DNA from: Paenibacillus sp. VTT E-133291
GTDB lineage: Bacteria; Bacillota; Bacilli; Paenibacillales; Paenibacillaceae
Direction: 5' to 3'
NCBI RefSeq assembly: GCF_002264395.1
Contig: NZ_NFVA01000046.1
Location: 1 to 54,935, forward strand
Length of the DNA stretch: 54,935 nucleotides
In this document: piece after piece, positions 9,277 to 17,000 of the stretch
Layout of the letters: each line of letters begins with the position of its first letter
Numbering within the stretch: the stretch's first letter is position 1
The notes under the pieces: generated by a model
Told to the model about the DNA's origin: nothing
Seen by the model: only the letters and a program-made list of their open reading frames with translations
Databases searched by the model: none
Position numbers and translations under genes: made by a program

Positions 9277-9363
9277 TGATAGCGCTTTCTACGAGTTGAT
9301 CATAATTGACTTTTATCCCCAAAGAAAAGGTACACTTGGGCATTTCAGCGTACAAATAACCCT
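9277..9363 (-). promoter_or_regulatory. Promoter of the glycan-import operon: TGTAC boxes, -10 and cre-like palindrome
   Basis: Reading on the minus strand: two TGTAC direct repeats 20 bp apart (9350-9354, 9330-9334), a poor -35 TTTCTT (9322-9327), 17 bp, a good -10 TATGAT (9299-9304), then AGAAAGCGCTATCA (9277-9290), which matches the cre consensus at 13 of 14 positions. A weak -35 touching the proximal repeat is typical of AraC-activated promoters, and a cre near the start of transcription suggests repression by CcpA or a LacI-family protein. The same block recurs upstream of the GH27 gene at 18004-18088. Confidence 0.65.
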
Positions 9364-9529
9364 GTTCTGGGAGAACAAAATAGCTGTAGAACGGCCATTT
9401 TTCCGGAAACAGGACCCTCACTGGAGATTTTCAATCTGGACAATTCTACCGGCAGTTGAATAAAGCCCATGAGACAATTCAACCAACTCTTGATAGGATT
9501 GCGTTTGCAGAAATGCTATGCTGTTTTTG

Positions 9530-9543
9530 ACAGTGCGCACTGT
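9530..9543 (+). promoter_or_regulatory. Palindromic operator at the Xre-type regulator promoter
   Basis: ACAGTGCGCACTGT is a perfect 14-bp palindrome that overlaps the last bases of a consensus -35 (TTGACA, 9527-9532) and lies 26 bp before the start codon. The matching -10 is weak (TGTTTT, 17-bp spacing). Position and symmetry suggest autoregulation by the helix-turn-helix protein it precedes. Confidence 0.55.
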
Positions 9544-9569
9544 ACATTTTGTTTTATTGGAGGTATACA

Positions 9570-10493
9570 ATGCTCGACTTGCGTAAAATTGGAGCTTATA
9601 TTTCGAAGCTTCGCAAAGACCAGGATCTTACCCAATTGGAACTTGCCGATCAACTGAATGTAAGTCATCAAGCGGTATCGAAATGGGAACGGGGCGAATC
9701 GCTACCGGATATCGGAACGCTTCCGCAGTTTGCAAGGTTATTCGGCAAAACGGTAGACGACATTTTAAATGCAGGAGACAATACAGAAAATCGGGAGCAC
9801 CCGCACCTAGGAACGATCGTTGAGGAGATCGCAGAGAACAGGCCGGAACAAGTTGCAGAGATGGTCAATACCGGAGAGGCGGAGGTGGAGGAGCTTGTAG
9901 AAGTAGCGCCGTTTGTAAAAGCAAGCGCTCTGCATAAGGTTACAGAACGATTAGACAGCAGCGTCCTTAAGTTAGACGTGATCATGCGGCTGGCTCCGTT
10001 CCTTGGAACAGGCACATTGGATGAACTGGTTCGTCAGGCAGAAGAGGGCGAAATTGTGTGGAATACCATTACTGGACTCGCTCCGTTCGTCAGCAGCGAC
10101 ACATTAAGCCGACTGGTAGATAAATCGATTGACGGTTCCTTAGAAGTGCACAATCTTGTTGGGATTGCCCCGTTTCTTGGAAGAGAACATGTAGATCGGT
10201 TAGTACAACAAGCAGAAGAGGGCAACTTGAGCTGGCATTCCATTCAAGGGCTGGCACCCTTTATTAGCAGAGAAACATTAAACCGTTTGGTAGACCGGGT
10301 TGAAGACGGCACTATCGATGCGGATCAGATCATAGGCCTTGCACCTTTTCTGGACAGTAAAAATCTCGAGAAGTTGATTAGTGGAGTGGAAGCTGAACAT
10401 CTTAGCCCAGATCTGCTGGCAAGTCTTGCTCCTTTCGTCGATCAAGGGACATTGAGCAGAATGGTGACAAACTTATTAAATAAAGTAAAGTAG
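9570..10493 (+). CDS. Xre-family regulator with seven 29-residue APF repeats
   Basis: DNA-binding protein of 307 residues. Residues about 6-60 are a Cro/C1 helix-turn-helix (TQLELADQLNVSHQAVSKWE). From residue 113 the motif APF recurs at 113, 142, 171, 200, 229, 258 and 287, exactly 29 residues apart, giving seven tandem units of the form xxLVxxxExGxxxxxxIxGLAPFxxxxT. Each unit is probably two helices, so the C-terminal part should be a helical solenoid that binds a ligand, a partner or another subunit. The ATG at 9570 follows TTGGAGG at proper spacing; an upstream in-frame ATG at 9549 has none. It stands alone on the plus strand, divergent from the transporter operon. The function of the repeats is unknown to me. 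Confidence 0.88.
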   Translation: MLDLRKIGAYISKLRKDQDLTQLELADQLNVSHQAVSKWERGESLPDIGTLPQFARLFGKTVDDILNAGDNTENREHPHLGTIVEEIAENRPEQVAEMVNTGEAEVEELVEVAPFVKASALHKVTERLDSSVLKLDVIMRLAPFLGTGTLDELVRQAEEGEIVWNTITGLAPFVSSDTLSRLVDKSIDGSLEVHNLVGIAPFLGREHVDRLVQQAEEGNLSWHSIQGLAPFISRETLNRLVDRVEDGTIDADQIIGLAPFLDSKNLEKLISGVEAEHLSPDLLASLAPFVDQGTLSRMVTNLLNKVK

Positions 10494-10544
10494 GATGCAT
10501 AGACCGTCGGTGACAAGCTAACGGGAACGTTATTTGAACGACAA

Positions 10545-10590
10545 CAGCGGCAGTCTAAGACTTTATTTATCAAGTCTTGGTCCGCCGCTG
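10545..10590 (+). terminator. Terminator hairpin between convergent regulator genes
   Basis: CAGCGGC...GCCGCTG arms, with inner AAGACTT/AAGTCTT pairing, form a long stem-loop followed on the plus strand by CTTCTTTTAC. It closes the Xre-type regulator unit and may also serve the convergent AraC gene, although no T-run is present on that side. Confidence 0.65.
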
Positions 10591-10638
10591 CTTCTTTTAC
10601 TGGATCAGTCTAATACTTAATTTTTGCCAAACAACTGT

Positions 10639-12930
10639 TTACTCATCAATAGACTGTCTATAAGCGCTCGGTGAAACGCCGATTAACCGCTTGAAGGCCC
10701 GTCTGAAAGAATGTGAACTATTGTAGCCCACCCGAATAGCAATCTCATCAACCGTATACCGACTATCTTTGAGCAAAATCACAGCCTGATCCATTCTCAC
10801 TTTTATCAGATGATCGGAGAAATTGACACCTGTAACCTCTTTAAACAATTGAGAAATATATTTTTCAGGCCGTTCGACCTGTTCGGCTACCCGGTACAGA
10901 CTCAGCTCTGTATCCGAATAATTCTCTGCTGTATATTCCTTGATCTGCTTAATAATCTGAATATGAACATCCTTCTTTTTATTTGCAATAAGTCCGCACA
11001 GTTCTTCCATAATAACAAAAAATTCGGTCTGAATCATTTCGAGTCGTTCCGATGAACCAATGTCTATGACCCTCCGCTTCACACTCTCGATGTCCGGGTA
11101 TTCTGTAAAAGCCTTTTGATCCAGAAGCTTAAGAAACGTCCCTTTTATTTCTCCAACAAGCTGTTGCTTCATTTCCATGGATAATTCACGCTGTTCCATG
11201 TTCTGGGCAACAATTGCACGGACAATCCGTTTAGCCTCTTCTAGCTCTCCAGCCCGAATGGTACTGATCAGACGTTGCTCTGTATCCAGTGGATAATAGT
11301 AGGTCGTATTCTCATTTTGGGCTTCGCTACTCCATACAATTCCTTTTTTATTCATGTAGACGGCATATTCCAGAGCTTGCTTGGCTTGGTCAAAGGAAAG
11401 GCCGATTTCCGTTATTTCTGTAAAAAGATCTCCGAAGCCCGCCTGAGTAGTAATACGATACTCATTAAAAACGTACTGCGCCAAATTCTCCAGAATGCTG
11501 GTGATATTCTCTGCCTCATACGCTTTGTCAGTCTCTTCTTCCTTGGAGAAAAACAGAGTTACCACTTTGTCGGAGCCCATATCCGTCATTAGTACTTCCA
11601 CTCCGAGATCCGATAGGGACTGCTTCAGCAGCAACCGGGAAGCATTCAGCTCATTGAGAATCTCAACGCTGTCCATACCGGCATAGCCGTTAATCTGAAC
11701 AATTCCTACATACCCAGTGTTCTGTTTCAAATTAATCCCCACCTGCTCAGCGGCTGTGAGAATCTCATCATGCGTTTTGAATTCACCTGCTAATAGCCGC
11801 TTCAGAAATGCATCCCTGACCAACGGAAGCTGACGATTAAGTTCGGTTTCCAGCAACTTGTTCTTAGTGATCATATTGGCAATATTTCCGCTTAAAAAGT
11901 CAAATTCATTCTTGGCGGAGGCCTCTTCCTTGCCAAATTGCTCCTTCATGACGCTAAGCATACGGTTGATTGGAGCGCTGTTACGGTAAGCTAATATTAG
12001 TCCGACTATCAAGCCGATGAGTAATGTTCCTCCCGTAATTTGTATGGACATTTGCTTGATCTTGTTAGCATTATCCATCAAAATAGGCCGGGGAATCCCT
12101 GTCTGGTATACCCATCCGTTCGAATCAGAACGAGTCGTGATCACTAGATCGTCTTCATAGAACTGACTAACCTTGGTTTTATCAAAATCCGAATCAGCGG
12201 TCATATGGGCCATTTTCTGCTCATCACTTCCCTGCAGGACAATCGTATTTCCTTCAGCATCGCTGATATGAACCCAGCCTCCGTATCGCTCAGTTAAACC
12301 AGATAACAGACTAGAAATGATTTTCTCGTCTATGATCACTACCGCGACAGCTGGTGAGGAATCGTTGAAACTATCCAGAGGGAGTGACTGCATATAGGTA
12401 ATAACGGAGGTTTGCATGCCCCTGCTAACATAGTCACTGAGTGGCTTGATTTCACTGCGATGGGTTTTCTCAAGCACGTCTTTGGTCCAATCCTGTAGCG
12501 GAAGATCCTTATAGTTGAAATTAGAGTAGTAATGTTCCGGTCGGTAAGAAGAACCTGGGGTTAGAATAAGATTATAATTGGCGAGGTAAATATAATAGTT
12601 TTGCAAAAAATCATTCGTCTGACCGAAAGTCAAGACATTCCGCATCGTTCTCCAAATGCCATACACGTTCGTCTCATTGTCTCTTTCATTCATCAGAACA
12701 TTTAGCTCCTGGTTGACTGCCAATTGCCTGGTAAACCCTTCTACTTCCGCCATGCGGCGCTCCAATATTTCCTGACTTTTCTGGAGCTGGGTGACCCCGT
12801 TCTCAATAGAGATAGACTCTGTCACAGAAATCGAAGTCAGATAGGACATATATCCGCCAATGCTGGGAATGACCAAAATGACTACATAGGAGATTAAGAA
12901 TTTACGAAAGATATTGGAATATTTAAGCGT
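10639..12930 (-). CDS. Membrane-bound AraC-family regulator with extracellular sensor domain
   Basis: One-component glycan regulator. It has an N-terminal membrane segment, an extracytoplasmic Cache-like sensor of about 250 residues, a second membrane segment (IQITGGTLLIGLIVGLILAY), a linker, and a C-terminal AraC domain with two helix-turn-helix units (VAEQVERPEKYISQLFKE; IAIRVGYNSSHSFRRAFKR). The first usual start is TTG at 12876, but that would cut into the first membrane segment. The frame is open upstream and gives LKYSNIFRKFLISYVVILVI, typical of this family. AGGGGAGG at about 12938-12945 places initiation near 12930, where only ACG is available, so the exact start is unresolved (about 763 residues). 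A GATAGCGCTATC palindrome precedes it. Its likely targets are the two TGTAC-box promoters nearby (inference). Confidence 0.88.
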   Translation of the reverse strand, partial: TLKYSNIFRKFLISYVVILVIPSIGGYMSYLTSISVTESISIENGVTQLQKSQEILERRMAEVEGFTRQLAVNQELNVLMNERDNETNVYGIWRTMRNVLTFGQTNDFLQNYYIYLANYNLILTPGSSYRPEHYYSNFNYKDLPLQDWTKDVLEKTHRSEIKPLSDYVSRGMQTSVITYMQSLPLDSFNDSSPAVAVVIIDEKIISSLLSGLTERYGGWVHISDAEGNTIVLQGSDEQKMAHMTADSDFDKTKVSQFYEDDLVITTRSDSNGWVYQTGIPRPILMDNANKIKQMSIQITGGTLLIGLIVGLILAYRNSAPINRMLSVMKEQFGKEEASAKNEFDFLSGNIANMITKNKLLETELNRQLPLVRDAFLKRLLAGEFKTHDEILTAAEQVGINLKQNTGYVGIVQINGYAGMDSVEILNELNASRLLLKQSLSDLGVEVLMTDMGSDKVVTLFFSKEEETDKAYEAENITSILENLAQYVFNEYRITTQAGFGDLFTEITEIGLSFDQAKQALEYAVYMNKKGIVWSSEAQNENTTYYYPLDTEQRLISTIRAGELEEAKRIVRAIVAQNMEQRELSMEMKQQLVGEIKGTFLKLLDQKAFTEYPDIESVKRRVIDIGSSERLEMIQTEFFVIMEELCGLIANKKKDVHIQIIKQIKEYTAENYSDTELSLYRVAEQVERPEKYISQLFKEVTGVNFSDHLIKVRMDQAVILLKDSRYTVDEIAIRVGYNSSHSFRRAFKRLIGVSPSAYRQSIDE

Positions 12931-12956
12931 AGTGACCCCTCCCCTAATATCATTTC

Positions 12957-12968
12957 GATAGCGCTATC
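12957..12968. promoter_or_regulatory. GATAGCGCTATC palindrome upstream of the AraC gene
   Basis: A perfect 12-bp palindrome lies about 27 bp before the inferred AraC start and shares its core with the GATAGCGCTTTCT sites in front of the import operon and the GH27 gene. A possible -35 TTGACT lies at 12999-13004 on the minus strand; its -10 is poor. The site is probably a CcpA or LacI-family operator. Confidence 0.5.
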
Positions 12969-13050
12969 ATTACCATAGATTAAAACATTTTACTTAATAG
13001 TCAAGTGTGCAAACCCAATTTTGCAGATGTTAAACCTTTCAGAACTGGAT

Positions 13051-13086
13051 AAAAAGCAGCGATATACGCCGTTATCACTGCTTTTT
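13051..13086 (-). terminator. Bidirectional terminator after the epimerase gene
   Basis: AAAAAGCAG...CTGCTTTTT arms with a GATA/TATC extension (one G-U pair) form a hairpin with A/T tails on both sides. On the minus strand it lies 45 bp after the epimerase stop codon. Confidence 0.75.
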
Positions 13087-13130
13087 ATTCACCATCCGAA
13101 TTTTTTTATCTTTCCAGCATGTAAACCCTT

Positions 13131-13976
13131 CTACGCTTTACCCCTCGTATGGCGGGTAGAATGTGAAGGCACAAAACCGAATTCCTCTTTGAAACGATCC
13201 ATGGCATATAAAGGCATATATTCTTGACCCGAAAAATGATAATAATCCAAATTATAATCATTCCCCACCAACGGGGTAAGGAGCTCAGCCACTGGCAAGT
13301 TGCTGCTAGCATCCGGCCCAACCAGATTAAGAGTTCTTACCCCCGGCTTAAGTGGAGATTCCAGTGCCGCAGTAATTCCCTTCACCACATCCTCTGCGTG
13401 GACATGCCCCAGTGTGATGAACGGGAGCGTCGGCTTGGATCCAGTTTCCAAGACAGGAGAAATCCAGCCCTGGGAGGCTACAGCTCCAAAGCGAAGATTG
13501 ATAAAGTCGGTATCTTTATGATTACGATGAAAATACCGGGTCAACTCCTCGACCATAGCCTTGCTTAGCCCATAGGCATCCGCCGCTAAGCAGGGATGAT
13601 CATCTGGGATAGGCAGCTCAAGCGGTATAAAATCCTCAGTGAGTCCACCCACCACGGCAATGGAGCTCGCTGTGATGAACTTTTGGCAACCGCGGTCCAG
13701 CAGATAACGGTACAATCTCCTTGTTCCCAATACATTAACAGCAAGGCTGTCCTCCTCAGTAGAGCCGCCAGTAACAGCAGCAAGATGAATCACCGCCTGA
13801 ATATCATACGAGTCCAGCCTGCTCAAATCCTCCGCTGAATCAAATGAACCCTGAACATAGGCAAAAGCCCCTTCCGGAGCTTGGCGTGACAGACAAATCA
13901 CTGTATGTTTATCCGCCAAATGCTTGACTAGAGCCGTTCCGATAAATCCACTTGCTCCGGTAATTAGAAGATTCAT
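13131..13976 (-). CDS. NAD-dependent epimerase/dehydratase (extended SDR)
   Basis: Soluble short-chain dehydrogenase/reductase of the extended UDP-sugar epimerase type, 281 residues. The N-terminal Rossmann nucleotide-binding motif TGASGFIG (6-13) is present, an active-site Ser lies near 104-105 (ITASS), and the catalytic pair is Y135 and K139 in YGLSK. At 281 residues it is shorter than GalE (about 330), so the C-terminal substrate domain is reduced; the actual substrate is uncertain. It follows the GH27 gene on the same strand, separated by a strong terminator, so it is probably transcribed on its own. The ATG has GAAGGG six bases upstream. A role in converting sugars released by the neighbouring hydrolases is inference. 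Confidence 0.85.
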   Translation of the reverse strand: MNLLITGASGFIGTALVKHLADKHTVICLSRQAPEGAFAYVQGSFDSAEDLSRLDSYDIQAVIHLAAVTGGSTEEDSLAVNVLGTRRLYRYLLDRGCQKFITASSIAVVGGLTEDFIPLELPIPDDHPCLAADAYGLSKAMVEELTRYFHRNHKDTDFINLRFGAVASQGWISPVLETGSKPTLPFITLGHVHAEDVVKGITAALESPLKPGVRTLNLVGPDASSNLPVAELLTPLVGNDYNLDYYHFSGQEYMPLYAMDRFKEEFGFVPSHSTRHTRGKA

Positions 13977-14015
13977 GCTCTTCTACCCTTCTTTTTCTCA
14001 TCTCATATCATTCAG

Positions 14016-14041
14016 AAAAAAGGGGCCAAAGAAGGCCCCTC
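14016..14041 (-). terminator. Rho-independent terminator of the GH27-SLH gene
   Basis: On the minus strand AGGGGCC, a six-base loop and GGCCCCT are followed by TTTTTT, 20 bp past the stop codon. Confidence 0.93.
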
Positions 14042-14060
14042 CGTTCATTCATCGCTCAAC

Positions 14061-17000
14061 TTATTCTGTCCACTGTTCTCCGCCTTGTGTACTAGGCTTC
14101 GAGATATGGTCGGTCGAAGCCTCCTCAATATCACCGAATGCCCAGTGGGAGACTGGAACATCGTTCCACCCTGGCTGTGTGACACCCATAAGCGGGCCTC
14201 TGCCCAAAACTCTGTTGATAGCTGTAACGGCTTCCGCACGAGTAAGCTTGGAATTCGGGCGGAAAGTTCCGTCACTGTAGCCCTTCATTATGCCTATATC
14301 TTGGGCTTTCTTTATCGCCGCCTGTGCCCAGTGGCCGGTAATGTCAGAGAAGCCACGGCCCGATGTTGCAGAATTCGGGCTCAGCATGGCTGTTAAACTA
14401 GCCATTTCTGCACGCGTCAATGGTTGATTAGGTTTAAAAGTACCATCGATGTAACCGTTCATTAGTCCCATCTTAGCTACTTTGGCAATGGCATCTGCCC
14501 CCCAATAGCTGGAGGATACATCACTGAATATTACGCCTGATCCAGTGGCCTCTTTCTCAGCAACCTTCGCTAGGATGGTTGCCATCTCAGCACGGGTAAT
14601 GGGAGCATCGGGTTTAAAGAAGCCGCCCGGATATCCGTTGATATACGCCGAATGTCGCATTGTCTCGGCATCCTCCTTCCCATCAGTTCCAGATGCCGGA
14701 GTTGGCGTTGGCGTCAGGGTAGGTGCGGATGAAGGCTGAGCGGGTATAGACGGCCCCCCTGCATCAGTCGGTGTGGGTGTTGCTGTCGGTGTTGGAGGTT
14801 CTGTAGGGTTCGTTGTTCCGCCATCACTGGTTGGGACTGTGAATTTCAATTGATCTGTCAGCATGAGATTACCTGATTTCTTCACAGCTTTAAGTGTGTG
14901 TAAGCCGCTTACCAATCCAGAAATACTATAAATCTCCTGTTGTGTCAGTCGGCTCTGACTATAAGTATTCACGGTCTGAATCCTTTGGCCGTCCACATAA
15001 ATATCTACTTCACCTTGATCTGGACCCGTAGGTGTAATCAGACGGATTCCAGTGCCCTTGAAGATATATTCAAAGGAATCGCCATCTACTGTCGTTGAAT
15101 GCACATCATTAAGATAATCGCCACCAATAATAAAGCTGAGGGTCAACTTTCCGACTGGCTGTGATGCGAGATAAGATTTGTTCAATGTAACATGCTCACT
15201 AGCTACCGTATAATCGGTCCCTGGAACCAGATGATTTGATCCGTTCGTAATGCCAATGAAGCTTTCCGGCTGTTGTAGAAGTGTAATCTCAATGTCCTGC
15301 TGAGCAGAAGATGATGATTTATCAAAGCTCGCTGCGATCGGATTGATCATATTCGGAATCTCTACCTTGAGCATGTCAAGCAGCATGAATCTGCCCGATT
15401 TTTTCACAGCCTTAAGTGTGTGCTGCCCATCTGTAAGCCCAGAGATACTGTACAGAATCTGCTGTGACAATCGTCCGTTTCGATAAGCGCTTACCGTTCC
15501 CTTGAATTGATCGTCTACATAGATATTCATATCCCCTTGCGATTCGTCTACCTCAGTGAACAGTTGAATCCCTGTTCCTCTGAAGGTGTATTCGAAAGAA
15601 TCGCCGTTCTGCTCCGTATACTGCACATCGTCATTGTAGTCGCCCATTCCTCTTCCACTACTGCGGGACCAAGTACCGTTATATTTGATTCCCGGATCGT
15701 CGTTATTAACCATCACATAACGGATGCCTGTGGAATCGCTAATGTGTACCGCTAGCGTCTGTGGATCACCGGCGTTAAAGATGATGTTTAGACTTGCCAG
15801 GCCAGCAGGTTGCTGCGCAAGATATTCCTTCTTGATGGTCAATTTATCATTAGTCACCGTATAATCTTCTTCGCGCAGTGCCACTCCATTATTTTCAATA
15901 GCACTCAGCGTATTACCCTGCAGATTAAGCGTGACTGTGACATCCTTCTGTTGTTCCGTTGCTTTATCAAACCCAGCGGAAGTCGGAGTGATAGAACTGT
16001 TCTGACCCCCAGTCGGACTTTCTGTTGTCACTTTCAGCGCGTCGAGCAGCATATAATTTCCCGATCCCTTGCTCACCTTAAGCGTGTGAGGACCGTTAGA
16101 AAGCCCTGATACACTATAAAGAGATTGTTGTACCTCTCTCGGTCCACTTGTATACGCATTTACAGTCTGTGCTGTCTCCTCATCTAATGTAACAACCATT
16201 TCTCCTTGCGATTCATGCCTTTCCGTCAGCAGCTCAATGCCCGTTCCCGTAAAGGTGTACTCGAAAGAATCACCGTCTTTCTCGGTATAATGCACATCGC
16301 CATTATAATCTCCATGTTCTCGGGCAGAGCTTACCTGCCATGTGCCGTTGTATTTAATGCCGTTGTCATTATCATTAATGTAAACCACATCCGTAACGGT
16401 GGTATTGCTTGCCGAAGCCGAAGCTGAATCCGTAGCAGGGTCAGCCACAGAGTTGAGAGCATCCTCTTGAGGAGTACTGGTAGCAGTAGCCGAGGAATCC
16501 TTTATCGTAATGCTTAGATCCTGCTTCCCTTCAAGCAGCTCCTTGCCTCCATTTCGCTTCCAATCGCCGCTGTAGCTCATCCCTGTATCATCGTTATTGA
16601 CAGCTGATGTGCCGCTTAATGCGGTTACTTTAAGCATACGAGAGGCATGGGGTTCAAGGATGCCACCGCTGAATTCCTTCTCAAAGGTTCCCAGCTCGGA
16701 ATGGCTCCATAGGTCGCGCACTGAAGCCGGACCCTCAAGGCCAAGATCACTCCATTTGACTTTAACCTCCCCACCCCGACTACCCAGATTGAACAAAGCA
16801 ACGCTGTAAGTCCCATCTCCATTATTGGCGTACCAGACCTGCTGTTGGGTATCCATCGACACTGGATGTCCAGGACGTCCGGCCTGATTGACGGCAATTA
16901 CCTCATCATTGGTAAGCAGTTCTAGTCCATAACTATCCAGCCGTGTCATGTCATTCCCTGTATAGAGCGGTACGGAAGAAATGGACCAAAACGTCATTGC

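Larger units (their letters stand above)
9244..9569. other. Divergent intergenic region between the permease and Xre-type regulator
   Basis: This 326-bp gap carries the minus-strand operon promoter (9277-9363) and, on the plus strand, TTGACA at 9527-9532 with a perfect 14-bp palindrome at 9530-9543 ahead of the regulator. I see no gene between 9364 and 9526. Confidence 0.6.

Noticed and set aside
9906..10490. 87-bp periodic repeats considered as a CRISPR array or tandem DNA repeat
   Set aside because: The repeat is at the protein level inside one intact ORF; the DNA copies differ at many positions and there are no uniform spacers.
14600..14830. Low-complexity Pro/Thr codon repeats in the GH27 gene
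   Set aside because: Ordinary wall-spanning linker before the SLH repeats, not a regulatory or mobile repeat.
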